From Nitrosotalea devaniterrae (GTDB lineage Archaea; Thermoproteota; Nitrososphaeria; Nitrososphaerales; Nitrosopumilaceae), in assembly GCA_900065925.1 (NCBI GenBank), contig LN890280.1, positions 178,451 to 242,450 of the forward strand: DNA of 64,000 bases, in the 5' to 3' direction. The position numbers and the translations under genes were made by a program. Positions 45,217-53,296 of the stretch are shown one piece after another. The notes beneath the pieces are model-generated. The model was not told the DNA's origin, ran no database searches, and saw nothing but the letters and a program-made list of their open reading frames with translations. Within the stretch, counting starts at the first letter, position 1, and each line of letters begins with the position of its first letter.

Positions 45217-46263
45217 ATGATTCATTCAAGCCTTAGAACTGTAGAATGGAAGGACAATTCTGTTGTAATGATAGACCAGACAAAACTTCCAAATGAACTG
45301 ATCTATGTTACCTATACTGATTATCAAGATGTGGCAGTTGCTATAAGAGATCTAATTGTGCGAGGTGCACCTGCAATTGGAGTTTCTGGGGCTTTTGGCC
45401 TCGCATTGGCGGCACTACAAAGTACAGCTAATACAAAAGAATCTCTCTTGGAGGATTTGGAAAAAGCAAGAAAAGTCCTACATGAAACAAGGCCTACTGC
45501 AATAAATCTTGCATGGGGTCTTGAAAAAATAATGAATGTTGCAAGATCTGCAAATGATGTTTCTGATCTAAAAGAATCTGTTGTCACAGAAGCAAAAAAA
45601 ATGGCAGAAGAGGACATTGCAATAAACATGCGTATGGGAAAACACGGTTCGCAATTGTTTGATGATAATGATACTATAATGACTCACTGTAATGCAGGTG
45701 CTCTTGCAACTGTGGCATATGGAACAGCTCTTGGAGTAATTCGAGCTACAAAAGATAGTGGAAAAAAGATCAAGGTCATAGCAACTGAAACAAGACCTGT
45801 CATGCAAGGCTCTAGGCTTACTGCATTTGAGTTAAAGCATGATGGAATAGATGTTAGTTTAATCCCAGATACTGCAGTTGGATATTCTATGGCAAACAAA
45901 CTGGTTTCCAAGGTAATTGTAGGAGCTGATAGAATACTTCGAACTGGACATGTTTATAATAAAATAGGAACATACCAAGTTGCATTGATAGCAAGACAGC
46001 ATAACATACCCTTCTATGTTGCAGCACCTCTTTCAACTTTTGATCTTAAAAGTAGACCCGAAGATGTTATAATCGAACAACGAAAGGCAAGCGAAGTGAC
46101 AGGAGTGGCAGGAAAGAAAACTGCTCCTGATGACATCACTGTAATAAACCCCGCATTTGACATGACACCCCCTGAGTTAATCACTGGAATCATCACAGAG
46201 GTAGGTGTTGCAAAACCACCGTTTGAAACATCGATTAAAAAATTATTTGAATCCCAGTTGTAA
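45217..46263 (+). CDS. mtnA: S-methyl-5-thioribose-1-phosphate isomerase
   Basis: 348 residues. The aIF-2B-like family signature is complete: RGAPAIGVSGAFGLAL, MTHCNAGALATVAYGTALG with the catalytic cysteine, ETRPVMQGSRLTAFEL, and VGADRI with the catalytic aspartate, then NKIGTYQ. It isomerises methylthioribose-1-phosphate in methionine salvage; ribose-1,5-bisphosphate isomerase is a related alternative. It resumes the core genome after the island. Confidence 0.9.
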   Translation: MIHSSLRTVEWKDNSVVMIDQTKLPNELIYVTYTDYQDVAVAIRDLIVRGAPAIGVSGAFGLALAALQSTANTKESLLEDLEKARKVLHETRPTAINLAWGLEKIMNVARSANDVSDLKESVVTEAKKMAEEDIAINMRMGKHGSQLFDDNDTIMTHCNAGALATVAYGTALGVIRATKDSGKKIKVIATETRPVMQGSRLTAFELKHDGIDVSLIPDTAVGYSMANKLVSKVIVGADRILRTGHVYNKIGTYQVALIARQHNIPFYVAAPLSTFDLKSRPEDVIIEQRKASEVTGVAGKKTAPDDITVINPAFDMTPPELITGIITEVGVAKPPFETSIKKLFESQL

Positions 46264-46296
46264 AGTATTTATTCTATTGTGGAAACAAACCAATTC

Positions 46297-46926
46297 ATGG
46301 CAACTGTTACTTCACAACAAATACTAGATTCATTAAAACAATGCATGGATCCTGAGATTCCAATCAGTGTAGTGGATATGGGATTAATCTATGGCGTTAA
46401 CATAAACCCTAACAATAAAGTAGACATTAAAATGACAATGACAACACGTGGCTGTCCATTACATGATACACTAGTTACTGACGTAAAGCGATACGTGACC
46501 AAAGTTCCAGGAGTATCAGCAGTTGATGTAGAAATTGTATGGGAGCCAGCATGGACACCAGAGAAAATGTCTGATGAAGGAAAGAAAATGATTAACTATG
46601 GTAAGCAAAAAACAATTGCACCAATAAATTATGAAATTGCCATGCCACAAGGTGTGGGCTCTCTAGTAAAACAAGAAGATGGTTCTCTTATTCTAATGGA
46701 TGAAAAACAACAAGGCTTTATGGTGAATCAGGCCATAGTCGAATTTTGGAAATTATGCAATGGCCAGAGAAGAATCACGGAACTAGTTGACTTGTTTGCA
46801 CAACAAGTCGGACTACAACGAGGACAGATGGAAAAAGAAGTCTTACAGTTGATACAACAACTTCGTGATGGTGGATTGATAATAATAAAAGAACCAGAAG
46901 TATCTAACGTCCAATTTAGAAAATAA
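46297..46926 (+). CDS. MIP18/SufT (DUF59) protein fused to a PqqD-like domain
   Basis: 209 residues from ATG 46297; an in-frame GTG at 46279 is less likely. Residues ~4-95 form a MIP18-like domain, with DPEIPISVVDMGLIYG and RGCPLHDTL, as in SufT/CIA2 Fe-S assembly factors. Residues ~120-205 match PqqD-like RiPP-recognition domains: LILMDEKQQGFMVNQ, VEFWKLCNGQRRITELVDLF. Fusion of the two could connect Fe-S delivery to a client protein. It overlaps nothing; its neighbour ends 4 bases beyond. Confidence 0.8.
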   Translation: MATVTSQQILDSLKQCMDPEIPISVVDMGLIYGVNINPNNKVDIKMTMTTRGCPLHDTLVTDVKRYVTKVPGVSAVDVEIVWEPAWTPEKMSDEGKKMINYGKQKTIAPINYEIAMPQGVGSLVKQEDGSLILMDEKQQGFMVNQAIVEFWKLCNGQRRITELVDLFAQQVGLQRGQMEKEVLQLIQQLRDGGLIIIKEPEVSNVQFRK

Positions 46927-46929
46927 ATC

Positions 46930-47169
46930 CTAAATCTCGTTAATCTCGGTTATAGTACCCTGCACAGAATCCATTTTTACAATCGCCCGCTTCTCCCCAA
47001 AACCTAGTGCCACATACCAGTCTCCGCTGTCGATATCAAACTTGGTCTCTAGTGTCTTGATGCCATCTGACTTTACTCCGTATTTTTGTACGATTCCTGA
47101 CACCGCAACAGGTATTGCTTCCTTTTCCGTAGGAAGTCTTCGTTTCATTAATCCTATGCCTGGACTCAT
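46930..47169 (-). CDS. Small conserved-looking hypothetical protein
   Basis: 79 residues from ATG 47169 (MSPGIG); a TATA-like element at 47190-47199 lies 26 bases upstream. Longer frames to 47238 would run through that promoter. The body is rich in charged residues with EVKFD-like ETKFDIDSGDWYVALGF, strand-like. No family known. The start codon is overlapped by an 18-base perfect palindrome. Confidence 0.6.
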   Translation of the reverse strand: MSPGIGLMKRRLPTEKEAIPVAVSGIVQKYGVKSDGIKTLETKFDIDSGDWYVALGFGEKRAIVKMDSVQGTITEINEI

Positions 47170-47185
47170 GGTACCATGGTACCAT
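47168..47185. promoter_or_regulatory. Perfect 18-bp palindrome at the start codon
   Basis: ATGGTACCATGGTACCAT reads the same on both strands and comprises two tandem ATGGTACC units. It runs from the start codon of the minus-strand gene upstream to just before its TATA box, so a protein bound here would cover the transcription start. An operator is a fair guess. Confidence 0.4.
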
Positions 47186-47302
47186 AATCCAGTATAATAG
47201 TTATTTCTACAAAAATCACATCCACAGATTGTAATCAATAAAACAAGATGCTAAAAATTCCATAACAACATTCTATATAGCAAGATCATTTCGAGTCAGA
47301 GT

Positions 47303-47887
47303 ATGGTAATACCGCAAATTGTATCAAGATCGTTTCTATCGCGACAAAATGATCTATTGTTTATCGCTTCAATACTGGCAGTCTTGGGCACCTCAGGTGT
47401 TCTAGTTGGAGGAATCTGGGATTCTGCATCGCATGCACTAAAGATTCCAGACAGTTTCTGGACCATCCAACATGTTACCGTATATACAGGAGTGAGCATA
47501 GTTGCATTTTCTGCCGCATTTGGAACCATGTTATCTCTGAAGAACAGAAAGATAATCATTGGAATGATACTATTACTTGCAGGCTCTGCAATGCAGCTTG
47601 GAGGGGGATATGTAGATTACAATTTTCATACGATATACGGAATTGATGGACTGGTCACATCCTCTCATCTTACCATCGAATCCGGATTGCTACTGACTTC
47701 AATTGGAGGTTTTCTCACACTTGCAAAATTTGGCTACACCAAAACAAGAAAACTTGTCCCGTTTGCAATCCTAAATGTAATTTTTTCTACAACCTGGATA
47801 GGATTCAATTTGTCCTTACTGGTTGGTGCAACCATGTTATGTATTCCAGTCTATGACTTGTTCTCGTCTGGCTGCTCTGTAATGTAG
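47303..47887 (+). CDS. Hypothetical membrane protein with conserved histidines
   Basis: 194 residues, five hydrophobic segments. Histidines sit near or inside them: SASHAL, TIQHVTVY, NFHTIYG and SSHLTIES. Such paired histidines can bind heme or metal in membranes, but no known family is recognised. The carboxyl end has CSVM. It overlaps the convergent gene by 37 bases. Confidence 0.7.
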   Translation: MVIPQIVSRSFLSRQNDLLFIASILAVLGTSGVLVGGIWDSASHALKIPDSFWTIQHVTVYTGVSIVAFSAAFGTMLSLKNRKIIIGMILLLAGSAMQLGGGYVDYNFHTIYGIDGLVTSSHLTIESGLLLTSIGGFLTLAKFGYTKTRKLVPFAILNVIFSTTWIGFNLSLLVGATMLCIPVYDLFSSGCSVM

Positions 47888-48345
47888 TTTTTCAACTTTC
47901 TGTATCCTGAAAAGACCAAGACCAAGGCTCCACCAAATATCAGTATTGCAGGAAACATGATCTCCTGTACTCGCGTATCTCCTATGGTAGCTGTAATCTT
48001 TACAGGTTTGTCAGACAGATTTGTAACCTCTAGTGTAACCTGATCACCATGTGAAAAATGAAAATAATCCACTGTAACTTTGTTTGTTACTTTTCTGATA
48101 TCAAGAAAATTTCCATGCGGGTCAATGACTTTGGCCAAGATATTGTTTTGATAACTCTCAGATGAAATCAAGTAATATCCAATCCCATCGCCTTTGATCT
48201 TTACTGGAACATAGTTTGCTTCAAGGCTGTCAAGTGAAAAACTAGTTGTACTCTTGCTTGATTGGGATAAAATAATTCCCGCCCCAATTGATCCTGTTAT
48301 GATTAACAAAATCCCCACATAGAATAACGAAACCTGAAATCTCAT
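47851..48345 (-). CDS. Hypothetical protein with N- and C-terminal membrane segments
   Basis: 164 residues. A hydrophobic segment (about 5-28) is followed by an extracellular-type beta-rich region (VPVKIKGDGIGYYLISS, VTLEVTNLSDKPVKIT) and a second hydrophobic segment (about 132-152). A short charged tail ends in the cytoplasm. It is likely an anchored beta-sandwich. Function unknown; the convergent partner has membrane histidines. Confidence 0.65.
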   Translation of the reverse strand: MRFQVSLFYVGILLIITGSIGAGIILSQSSKSTTSFSLDSLEANYVPVKIKGDGIGYYLISSESYQNNILAKVIDPHGNFLDIRKVTNKVTVDYFHFSHGDQVTLEVTNLSDKPVKITATIGDTRVQEIMFPAILIFGGALVLVFSGYRKLKNYITEQPDENKS

Positions 48346-48472
48346 GCAAATATGATCTGAATTTCCGTCTATTTATTATCAAGGGTTTGAAAAATTCCGT
48401 CTTATAGGGATCTAATGAAAAATACATGGAATGCGCGGAAACTTAAATAATTAAAACGAATATTCAACTATT

Positions 48473-48667
48473 ATGTCTGTTAAGATAAAAGATATCAAAA
48501 CCAAGGTAATAAAGGAAGATGATGGTTCTTATTCTATTGCATGTTCTGCATTAGGTGTTTATAGTACGGGCAAAAATCTAAAAGATGCCAAAAAAAGCTA
48601 TCTTGAGGCAATTGAGCTTCATTTGTCTGTATTAAGAGAAAAAGCTATAGAATCTATTGTGATTTGA
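48473..48667 (+). CDS. hicB: HicB-like antitoxin
   Basis: 64 residues. A short alpha/beta domain of the HicB/UPF0150 type: DDGSYSIACSALGVYSTGKNLKDAKKS then a helix EAIELHLSVLREKA. It lacks a separate DNA-binding domain. Such proteins bind and neutralise HicA. The HicA start overlaps its stop by 4 bases (TTGA). Order antitoxin-toxin is common in archaea. Confidence 0.8.
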   Translation: MSVKIKDIKTKVIKEDDGSYSIACSALGVYSTGKNLKDAKKSYLEAIELHLSVLREKAIESIVI

Positions 48668-48879
48668 AGAATCTTGTACCAGTCCAAGGAAAAGAATTAC
48701 TCAAAATTCTTTGTAACAAATTTGGCTTTCAAGTAATAAGACAAAAAGGAAGTCATGTAACCATAACAAATGGCACAATATACGTTACTGTTCCGCTAAA
48801 GGAAATTCGCGTAGGATTGCTTGGAGTCATTTTGCGAGATTGTGGGATAACAAGAGAAGAATTTCTCAAAGAAGTTTAA
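48664..48879 (+). CDS. hicA: HicA-like mRNA interferase toxin
   Basis: 71 residues from a TTG that overlaps the hicB stop. The HicA fold is visible: GKELLKILCNKFGFQVIRQKGSHV with the catalytic histidine H31, then VTVPLKEIRVGLLGVILRDCGIT. HicA toxins cleave mRNAs when free. The pair is just upstream of tRNA-Arg, a usual entry site for accessory DNA. Confidence 0.85.
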   Translation: MKNLVPVQGKELLKILCNKFGFQVIRQKGSHVTITNGTIYVTVPLKEIRVGLLGVILRDCGITREEFLKEV

Positions 48880-48975
48880 CAAATTCAAAAATATTCTAAC
48901 TGGTGTAAATTCCAATGTAATTAGTCCTTTTAGCAAATTCGTATTCAAAATTTAGAATGTGTGATATTATTATCA

Positions 48976-49050
48976 AGGGCTCGGTGGGATTCGAACCCAC
49001 GACCTGGTGGTCCGAAGCCGCCCGCACTATCCTGGCTATGCAACGAGTCC
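48976..49050 (-). tRNA. tRNA-Arg (TCG) with two A-C mismatches
   Basis: Read on the minus strand it makes a cloverleaf: D-arm with GG at 18-19, anticodon loop CTTCGGA (anticodon TCG, codon CGA), variable loop AGGTC and T-arm GTGGG/CCCAC. Two A-C mismatches occur, at 3-70 in the acceptor stem and 29-41 in the anticodon stem. The CCA end is not encoded and the base at 73 is T. Whether both are corrected by editing or the tRNA is impaired is unknown. Confidence 0.8.
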
Positions 49051-49093
49051 AATTAATTAAGAATTTAACGGGGCTAAATATCTGTCTAGGTGA

Positions 49094-50266
49094 TTGAAAA
49101 TTTCACAAAGGGTAGCAGGAGTCGAGTATGCAATACGGGATATTGCACTGGAGGCAAGAAAGCTCCAGAAGCAAGGTAAAAAGATAACGTATCTTAACAT
49201 TGGCGACCCGCTCCAGTATGGATTCCAGCCTCCTGACAGAGTAAAAGAGGCATTAATCAAAGCAGTAAAAGATGGCCAGAATTATTATGCATCATCAGAG
49301 GGCCTCCCAGAATTACGCCAAGCTATTGCAAAAAAAGAGGCAAAAAAAGGACTCCAAGTTCTAGAAGATGATATCCTGGTAACAAATGGAGTGTCTGAAG
49401 GGCTAGAAATGATTATGGCATCTATAGTAGAAGCAGGTGACGAGGTCCTGATACCTGGTCCATACTATCCGCCATATGCATCCTATGTTAGGTTGTTTGG
49501 CGGAAAGCCAATTGAATTTCTAGTAGACCTGCACAGCTCAACTCCTGATTTAGATGATATAAAATCAAAGATTACAGAAAAGACAGTTGCAATATGTCTT
49601 ATCAGTCCCAACAATCCAACAGGTGTAGTATTTAGTGAAAAGTCTCTAAAGGATCTAGTTGACCTTGCAAACGAACATGATTTGTATATCATCTGTGATG
49701 AAATATACGACCAGATTGTCTTTGACGAAAAATTCACAGGAATAGGCAAGGTAAGTGGAGACTCGCCTGTAATTTTGCTTAACGGATTTTCCAAAGTCCA
49801 CCTGATGTCTGGCTGGAGAGTTGGATATGTCGCATTTAACCAATCAAAGAGATTAGAGCTGCTCAGAGAAAATGTACCAAAATTATCTAGAGTGAGGATT
49901 GCAACAAATCTGCCAGTCCAGTATGCCGCACTAGAATCATTGAACGGACCTCAGGATTATGTAACAAACTTTGTCTCTGAATTGAAAAAAAGACGAGACT
50001 ATACCATAAGGAGACTAAATGAGATGAACGGCATTAGCTGCTCAAACCCAAAGGGTGCATTCTATGCATTTCCAAAAATTGAGCACAACAAGTATGGCTC
50101 CGATAAAGAGTTTGTAACTGAATTGTTGAAAGAGACTGGTATTCTTACGGTTCATGGTTCTGGATTTGGAACCCAGTATGGAACAGGTCACTTTAGGATG
50201 GTCTTTCTGCCTGAAATCCCTATACTGCAAGATGCACTAGATAAAATCGAAAAATTTGTTAGCTAG
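49094..50266 (+). CDS. Class I/II PLP aminotransferase (AspC/AlaT-like)
   Basis: 390 residues. YLNIGDP near the front, YYASSEGLPELRQAI, VTNGVSEGLEM, SPNNPTG, ICDEIYDQIVF, FSKVHLMSGWRVGY with the PLP lysine in SKV, and a final HGSGFG with FRMVFLP arginine. It transfers an amino group between glutamate and a keto acid such as pyruvate or oxaloacetate. A TGA immediately precedes the TTG start; overlap with the minus-strand gene is 4 bases. Confidence 0.9.
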   Translation: MKISQRVAGVEYAIRDIALEARKLQKQGKKITYLNIGDPLQYGFQPPDRVKEALIKAVKDGQNYYASSEGLPELRQAIAKKEAKKGLQVLEDDILVTNGVSEGLEMIMASIVEAGDEVLIPGPYYPPYASYVRLFGGKPIEFLVDLHSSTPDLDDIKSKITEKTVAICLISPNNPTGVVFSEKSLKDLVDLANEHDLYIICDEIYDQIVFDEKFTGIGKVSGDSPVILLNGFSKVHLMSGWRVGYVAFNQSKRLELLRENVPKLSRVRIATNLPVQYAALESLNGPQDYVTNFVSELKKRRDYTIRRLNEMNGISCSNPKGAFYAFPKIEHNKYGSDKEFVTELLKETGILTVHGSGFGTQYGTGHFRMVFLPEIPILQDALDKIEKFVS

Positions 50267-50661
50267 TATTTCCACTCGGTAACCTTTCTTGGTGTTATCT
50301 GTATGATACAATCAGTCTGGTCCAAGAGTTGCTGTGCTGATTTATTTTTCAGGCTCTTAAAATATCGCAACAAGATTCTTTTTGAAAATGATTCCACAGA
50401 ATCTTTTTTTAAAATCAGCCTTGCCCTTCCAGTTCCCATTATGCCTATTATATCAGGTGATCGCACTCCAACATCAACACAAAAAGACACCTTGGGATTT
50501 TTTTTAATATTTTTTGCCTTTTGTGTCCTTGTATTTGTCCCAACATAGAACTTGCCGTTCCTGTACATGTACCAGACAGGAACAATGTGCGGACTACCTG
50601 AAGAATCTATTGTGGCAAGCCGTAAAATTTTCTGTGATTTTAGAAATTTTTCATTCTTCAT
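50263..50661 (-). CDS. Pyridoxamine-phosphate-oxidase-like flavin/F420-binding protein
   Basis: 132 residues, split-barrel fold: LATIDSSGSPHIVPVWYMYRNGKFYVGTNTRTQKAKNIKKNPKV is typical of the FMN/F420-binding class (PNPOx-like). The GRARLI strand and following helices agree. Archaeal members often reduce small molecules with F420H2. With the F420:NADP oxidoreductase gene nearby the assignment is reasonable. Its ATG overlaps the membrane-protein gene by 11 bases. Confidence 0.82.
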   Translation of the reverse strand: MKNEKFLKSQKILRLATIDSSGSPHIVPVWYMYRNGKFYVGTNTRTQKAKNIKKNPKVSFCVDVGVRSPDIIGIMGTGRARLILKKDSVESFSKRILLRYFKSLKNKSAQQLLDQTDCIIQITPRKVTEWKY

Positions 50662-50875
50662 AGGTCTCTCCTCGCAGGCCTAATACAATGAGAAAACCCG
50701 CAATGCCAAACATTCCTACTGATATCTTTTCACTTGTGATATCACTTGACGTAAAAAAGTCTGATGTAAACTCTGGACCCCATATTAGCAAGTCCCGTAT
50801 TATGGCAATGCATGCAACTACGATAAACAACACACCCATTGCGGTAAACCAATTCTTTCTTCTGACCTGTCCCAT
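50651..50875 (-). CDS. Small membrane protein, unknown
   Basis: 74 residues with two hydrophobic segments (about 10-28 and 52-68) and an aspartate/serine-rich middle (FTSDFFTSSDITSE). It starts MGQVRRKNWF and ends ETYEE. The overlap with the flavin-protein gene and the 20-base gap to the reductase gene suggest a three-gene operon. No family known. Confidence 0.6.
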   Translation of the reverse strand: MGQVRRKNWFTAMGVLFIVVACIAIIRDLLIWGPEFTSDFFTSSDITSEKISVGMFGIAGFLIVLGLRGETYEE

Positions 50876-50895
50876 GCTTGATTGTACTTGTTACA

Positions 50896-51567
50896 CTAGA
50901 TTATCTTTATGCCTGGGTTTTTCATCTTGTTTTTTATCATTGCATTCAAAAGAATTGGCGTAGCCACCTCTGCAAGATATGAAAGCGATCCGGGACCCAA
51001 TAGTATTGGCCTGAGATTTTTTATCTCAGTTATCAACTGGCGTACTATGTTTATCGAATCCTCTGCATCTCCGCACACAAATATGTCTGAATCAAGCACA
51101 AGTTTTGGGTCAATCAATTTTTTCTCTGATATTGTATGAAACGCAGAAACCAGCCTGGACTTGTTCTTCATATATTTGTGAACCAATTCAAACGCAGATG
51201 GTTTCTTGTCTTTAAATGAAATAAACTCAAAACCAAGATCAGTCTTTGTCAGGGGTACGATTGGAGATATTACGGTGCAATCGTCTCGCACGTTAGGTAA
51301 AAGCTGGGAGCATATTGCATCTATATTTTCATATGGAATTGATAAAACCAGAACATCGCTTTCTTTTGAAACTGTAACATTGTCTTTTCCTGAAATCTTT
51401 CCTTTGATGGTAGAGTATTGTACCTGTGCAAGACTGGAATATTCTTTTGCAGCTTCTTCTGCCTTTGCCGCTTCCCTTGATCCTATCATAACATCATGGT
51501 TTTCACACCAACGCAGAGCAAACCCCTTGCCCATACCACCAGTTCCACCGATAATTCCAATCTTCAT
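50896..51567 (-). CDS. npdG: F420H2:NADP+ oxidoreductase (Fno/NpdG-like)
   Basis: 223 residues from ATG 51567 (MKIGIIGG). The NADP loop GGTGGMGKGFALRW, the SR-type recognition in IGSREAAKAEEAA, VLSIPY and the end PILLNAMIKNKMKNPGIK follow the NpdG family. It passes hydride between reduced F420 and NADP+. The start was set at the second methionine because the glycine loop should begin close to residue 5. Confidence 0.88.
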   Translation of the reverse strand: MKIGIIGGTGGMGKGFALRWCENHDVMIGSREAAKAEEAAKEYSSLAQVQYSTIKGKISGKDNVTVSKESDVLVLSIPYENIDAICSQLLPNVRDDCTVISPIVPLTKTDLGFEFISFKDKKPSAFELVHKYMKNKSRLVSAFHTISEKKLIDPKLVLDSDIFVCGDAEDSINIVRQLITEIKNLRPILLGPGSLSYLAEVATPILLNAMIKNKMKNPGIKII

Positions 51568-51622
51568 GAAATCAAACACAGGTAATGTTATTATTATCTT
51601 TATTCAATAATTGTAATCATTA

Positions 51623-52243
51623 TTGCCACTAGTAATTTTTCTAAGACACGGTCAGGCCAAAAACAATGTTGAGCGCATTTTAGCTGGACGCACAAAAGGA
51701 TTTCCACTCACTGATTTAGGTGTCAACCAAGCCGAGCAGATAGGAAATTTTCTAAAATCATTTAACATCTCTAAAATATATTGCAGCCCAATAGAGAGGG
51801 CAGAGCATACTGCCAAGATAGTTGCAGATAAAGTAGGACTAGATTGTACCATTGATGAGCGACTAACCGAGATAGAGATGGGCAAGTTTTCTGGAATGCA
51901 TTATGATACCATGTTTGAAAAACACGGAAATGTTTTCTTGAAATTCTACCAGAGTCACCCAGTAGTTGAGCAAAACGGCATTGAAACATTTGCAAGCGTA
52001 AAAAATAGAGTCTTGGATATGGTTTCGCACTGTTCCAAAAAACATGATAACGAAACTGTACTGCTTGTCACTCACATGGACCCAATCAAATCCATGATAT
52101 CAAATATCTTGCAGCCAAGACCCGAGTCGCTGTATGAAATGATAATACGAAATGCATCCTTGACAATATTGAAAAACGAGCAATCAACTTTTTCAATGGT
52201 TGCAATAAATTCCATGAATCCTGAACGATATTCCGACGAATGA
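51623..52243 (+). CDS. Histidine phosphatase (phosphoglycerate-mutase-like)
   Basis: 206 residues from TTG 51623. The front IFLRHGQAKNN carries the catalytic histidine; RAEHTA is the ExR-type element, IEMGKFSG, and VTHMDP holds the second histidine. It may be a phosphatase of small sugar phosphates, including alpha-ribazole phosphate. No ATG exists near, so TTG is likely. Confidence 0.85.
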   Translation: MPLVIFLRHGQAKNNVERILAGRTKGFPLTDLGVNQAEQIGNFLKSFNISKIYCSPIERAEHTAKIVADKVGLDCTIDERLTEIEMGKFSGMHYDTMFEKHGNVFLKFYQSHPVVEQNGIETFASVKNRVLDMVSHCSKKHDNETVLLVTHMDPIKSMISNILQPRPESLYEMIIRNASLTILKNEQSTFSMVAINSMNPERYSDE

Positions 52244-52304
52244 TCTTTTACTAGTACAAAAATAGCAGAACCAATATCTATGGGTTAGCAAAATCATAAT
52301 TATA

Positions 52305-53291
52305 TTGAAACCATTGATACTTGCATTATTGGTTATTGTAGTTGCAAGTAGTTTCTTGACCCAGGCTTTTGCTTTGGAATTGTCCACTGATAGGGATGTC
52401 TACTCCAAGGGCCAACCGCTTCTTGTCTACGGACAAGCTCTTCCAAACGAACCTCTGATAATTCGATTGTTTGCACCAGATGGCACCATCGCACAGTTCA
52501 ACCAGATAAATGCAGATGATACTGGTGCCTTTAGTCACATACTGATAAGATGGCCCAATGCCACAAACACCTACTCGTTTGGAACATATTCTGTAGAGGC
52601 AATTGCCACAAAGGAGCAAGGGATATCAAAAACAATTGATGTAAAATTTCTAGCAAATTCATCGTTGGTTCAAGTACCGCAACAACCAATTGTTCTAGTG
52701 TCTGTATTTGCACCACAAAATGCAGCTATTAACCAAACATTTCGAGTCTTCATCCAAGTTACAAGTGATGGCTTGCTTGTTGCAGGAAATCCATCCATAG
52801 TACTTGGTTCATCACATGTCCACATGCCTGATGGCAGCGTGATCAGTCTTACTGATTCACTAAAAACTCTGCATCAAGGGTTATTCTATGTGGACTTTAC
52901 GCCAACCCAAGAGGGCACGTATATCTTTCACATAACTGCCACCAGCAAGGGTACTGTTGCCAATGGTTCTGTTGCCACTCTGGTCTTAAAGCAAAACATT
53001 GAGGGAATATCTAACCAGATTCTACAACTAAATACAGTCTTGGATTCTACCTCAAAAGAGCTTGACAAGCTAAAGTCTGAGATCCAAGGATTTGGAAATG
53101 TACTAAACAGCAGCCAGCAATCAATCACTCAGGCAAACCAAAATTTGAACAAGAGTGTAACTAAAATGTCTGACTCTGTTACAAATATAGATCAGGCATC
53201 AACACAGTTAAACTCACTATTTCTTCCTGTCGTGGCTCTCATAGCAATAATTATCGCACTACAAATAACAATTCTTGCTAGGCGACGATAG
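52305..53291 (+). CDS. Exported beta-domain protein with C-terminal coiled coil and membrane anchor
   Basis: 328 residues, TTG start. A signal peptide (1-~24, LILALLVIVVASSFLTQAFA) is followed by two beta-sandwich-like domains: LSTDRDVYSKGQPLLVYGQALPNEPL, and FAPQNAAINQTFRVFIQVTSD. A coiled coil (about 235-295) precedes a final hydrophobic segment and a basic tail. It is anchored at the cell surface. The protease gene follows 5 bases later, so they are probably cotranscribed. Confidence 0.72.
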   Translation: MKPLILALLVIVVASSFLTQAFALELSTDRDVYSKGQPLLVYGQALPNEPLIIRLFAPDGTIAQFNQINADDTGAFSHILIRWPNATNTYSFGTYSVEAIATKEQGISKTIDVKFLANSSLVQVPQQPIVLVSVFAPQNAAINQTFRVFIQVTSDGLLVAGNPSIVLGSSHVHMPDGSVISLTDSLKTLHQGLFYVDFTPTQEGTYIFHITATSKGTVANGSVATLVLKQNIEGISNQILQLNTVLDSTSKELDKLKSEIQGFGNVLNSSQQSITQANQNLNKSVTKMSDSVTNIDQASTQLNSLFLPVVALIAIIIALQITILARRR

Positions 53292-53296
53292 TTTAC

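Noticed and set aside
48976-49050. Plus-strand reading of the tRNA region, where the two mismatches become G-T pairs
   Set aside because: On the plus strand the D-arm and T-arm are in the wrong order and no T-loop or anticodon loop consensus is found.
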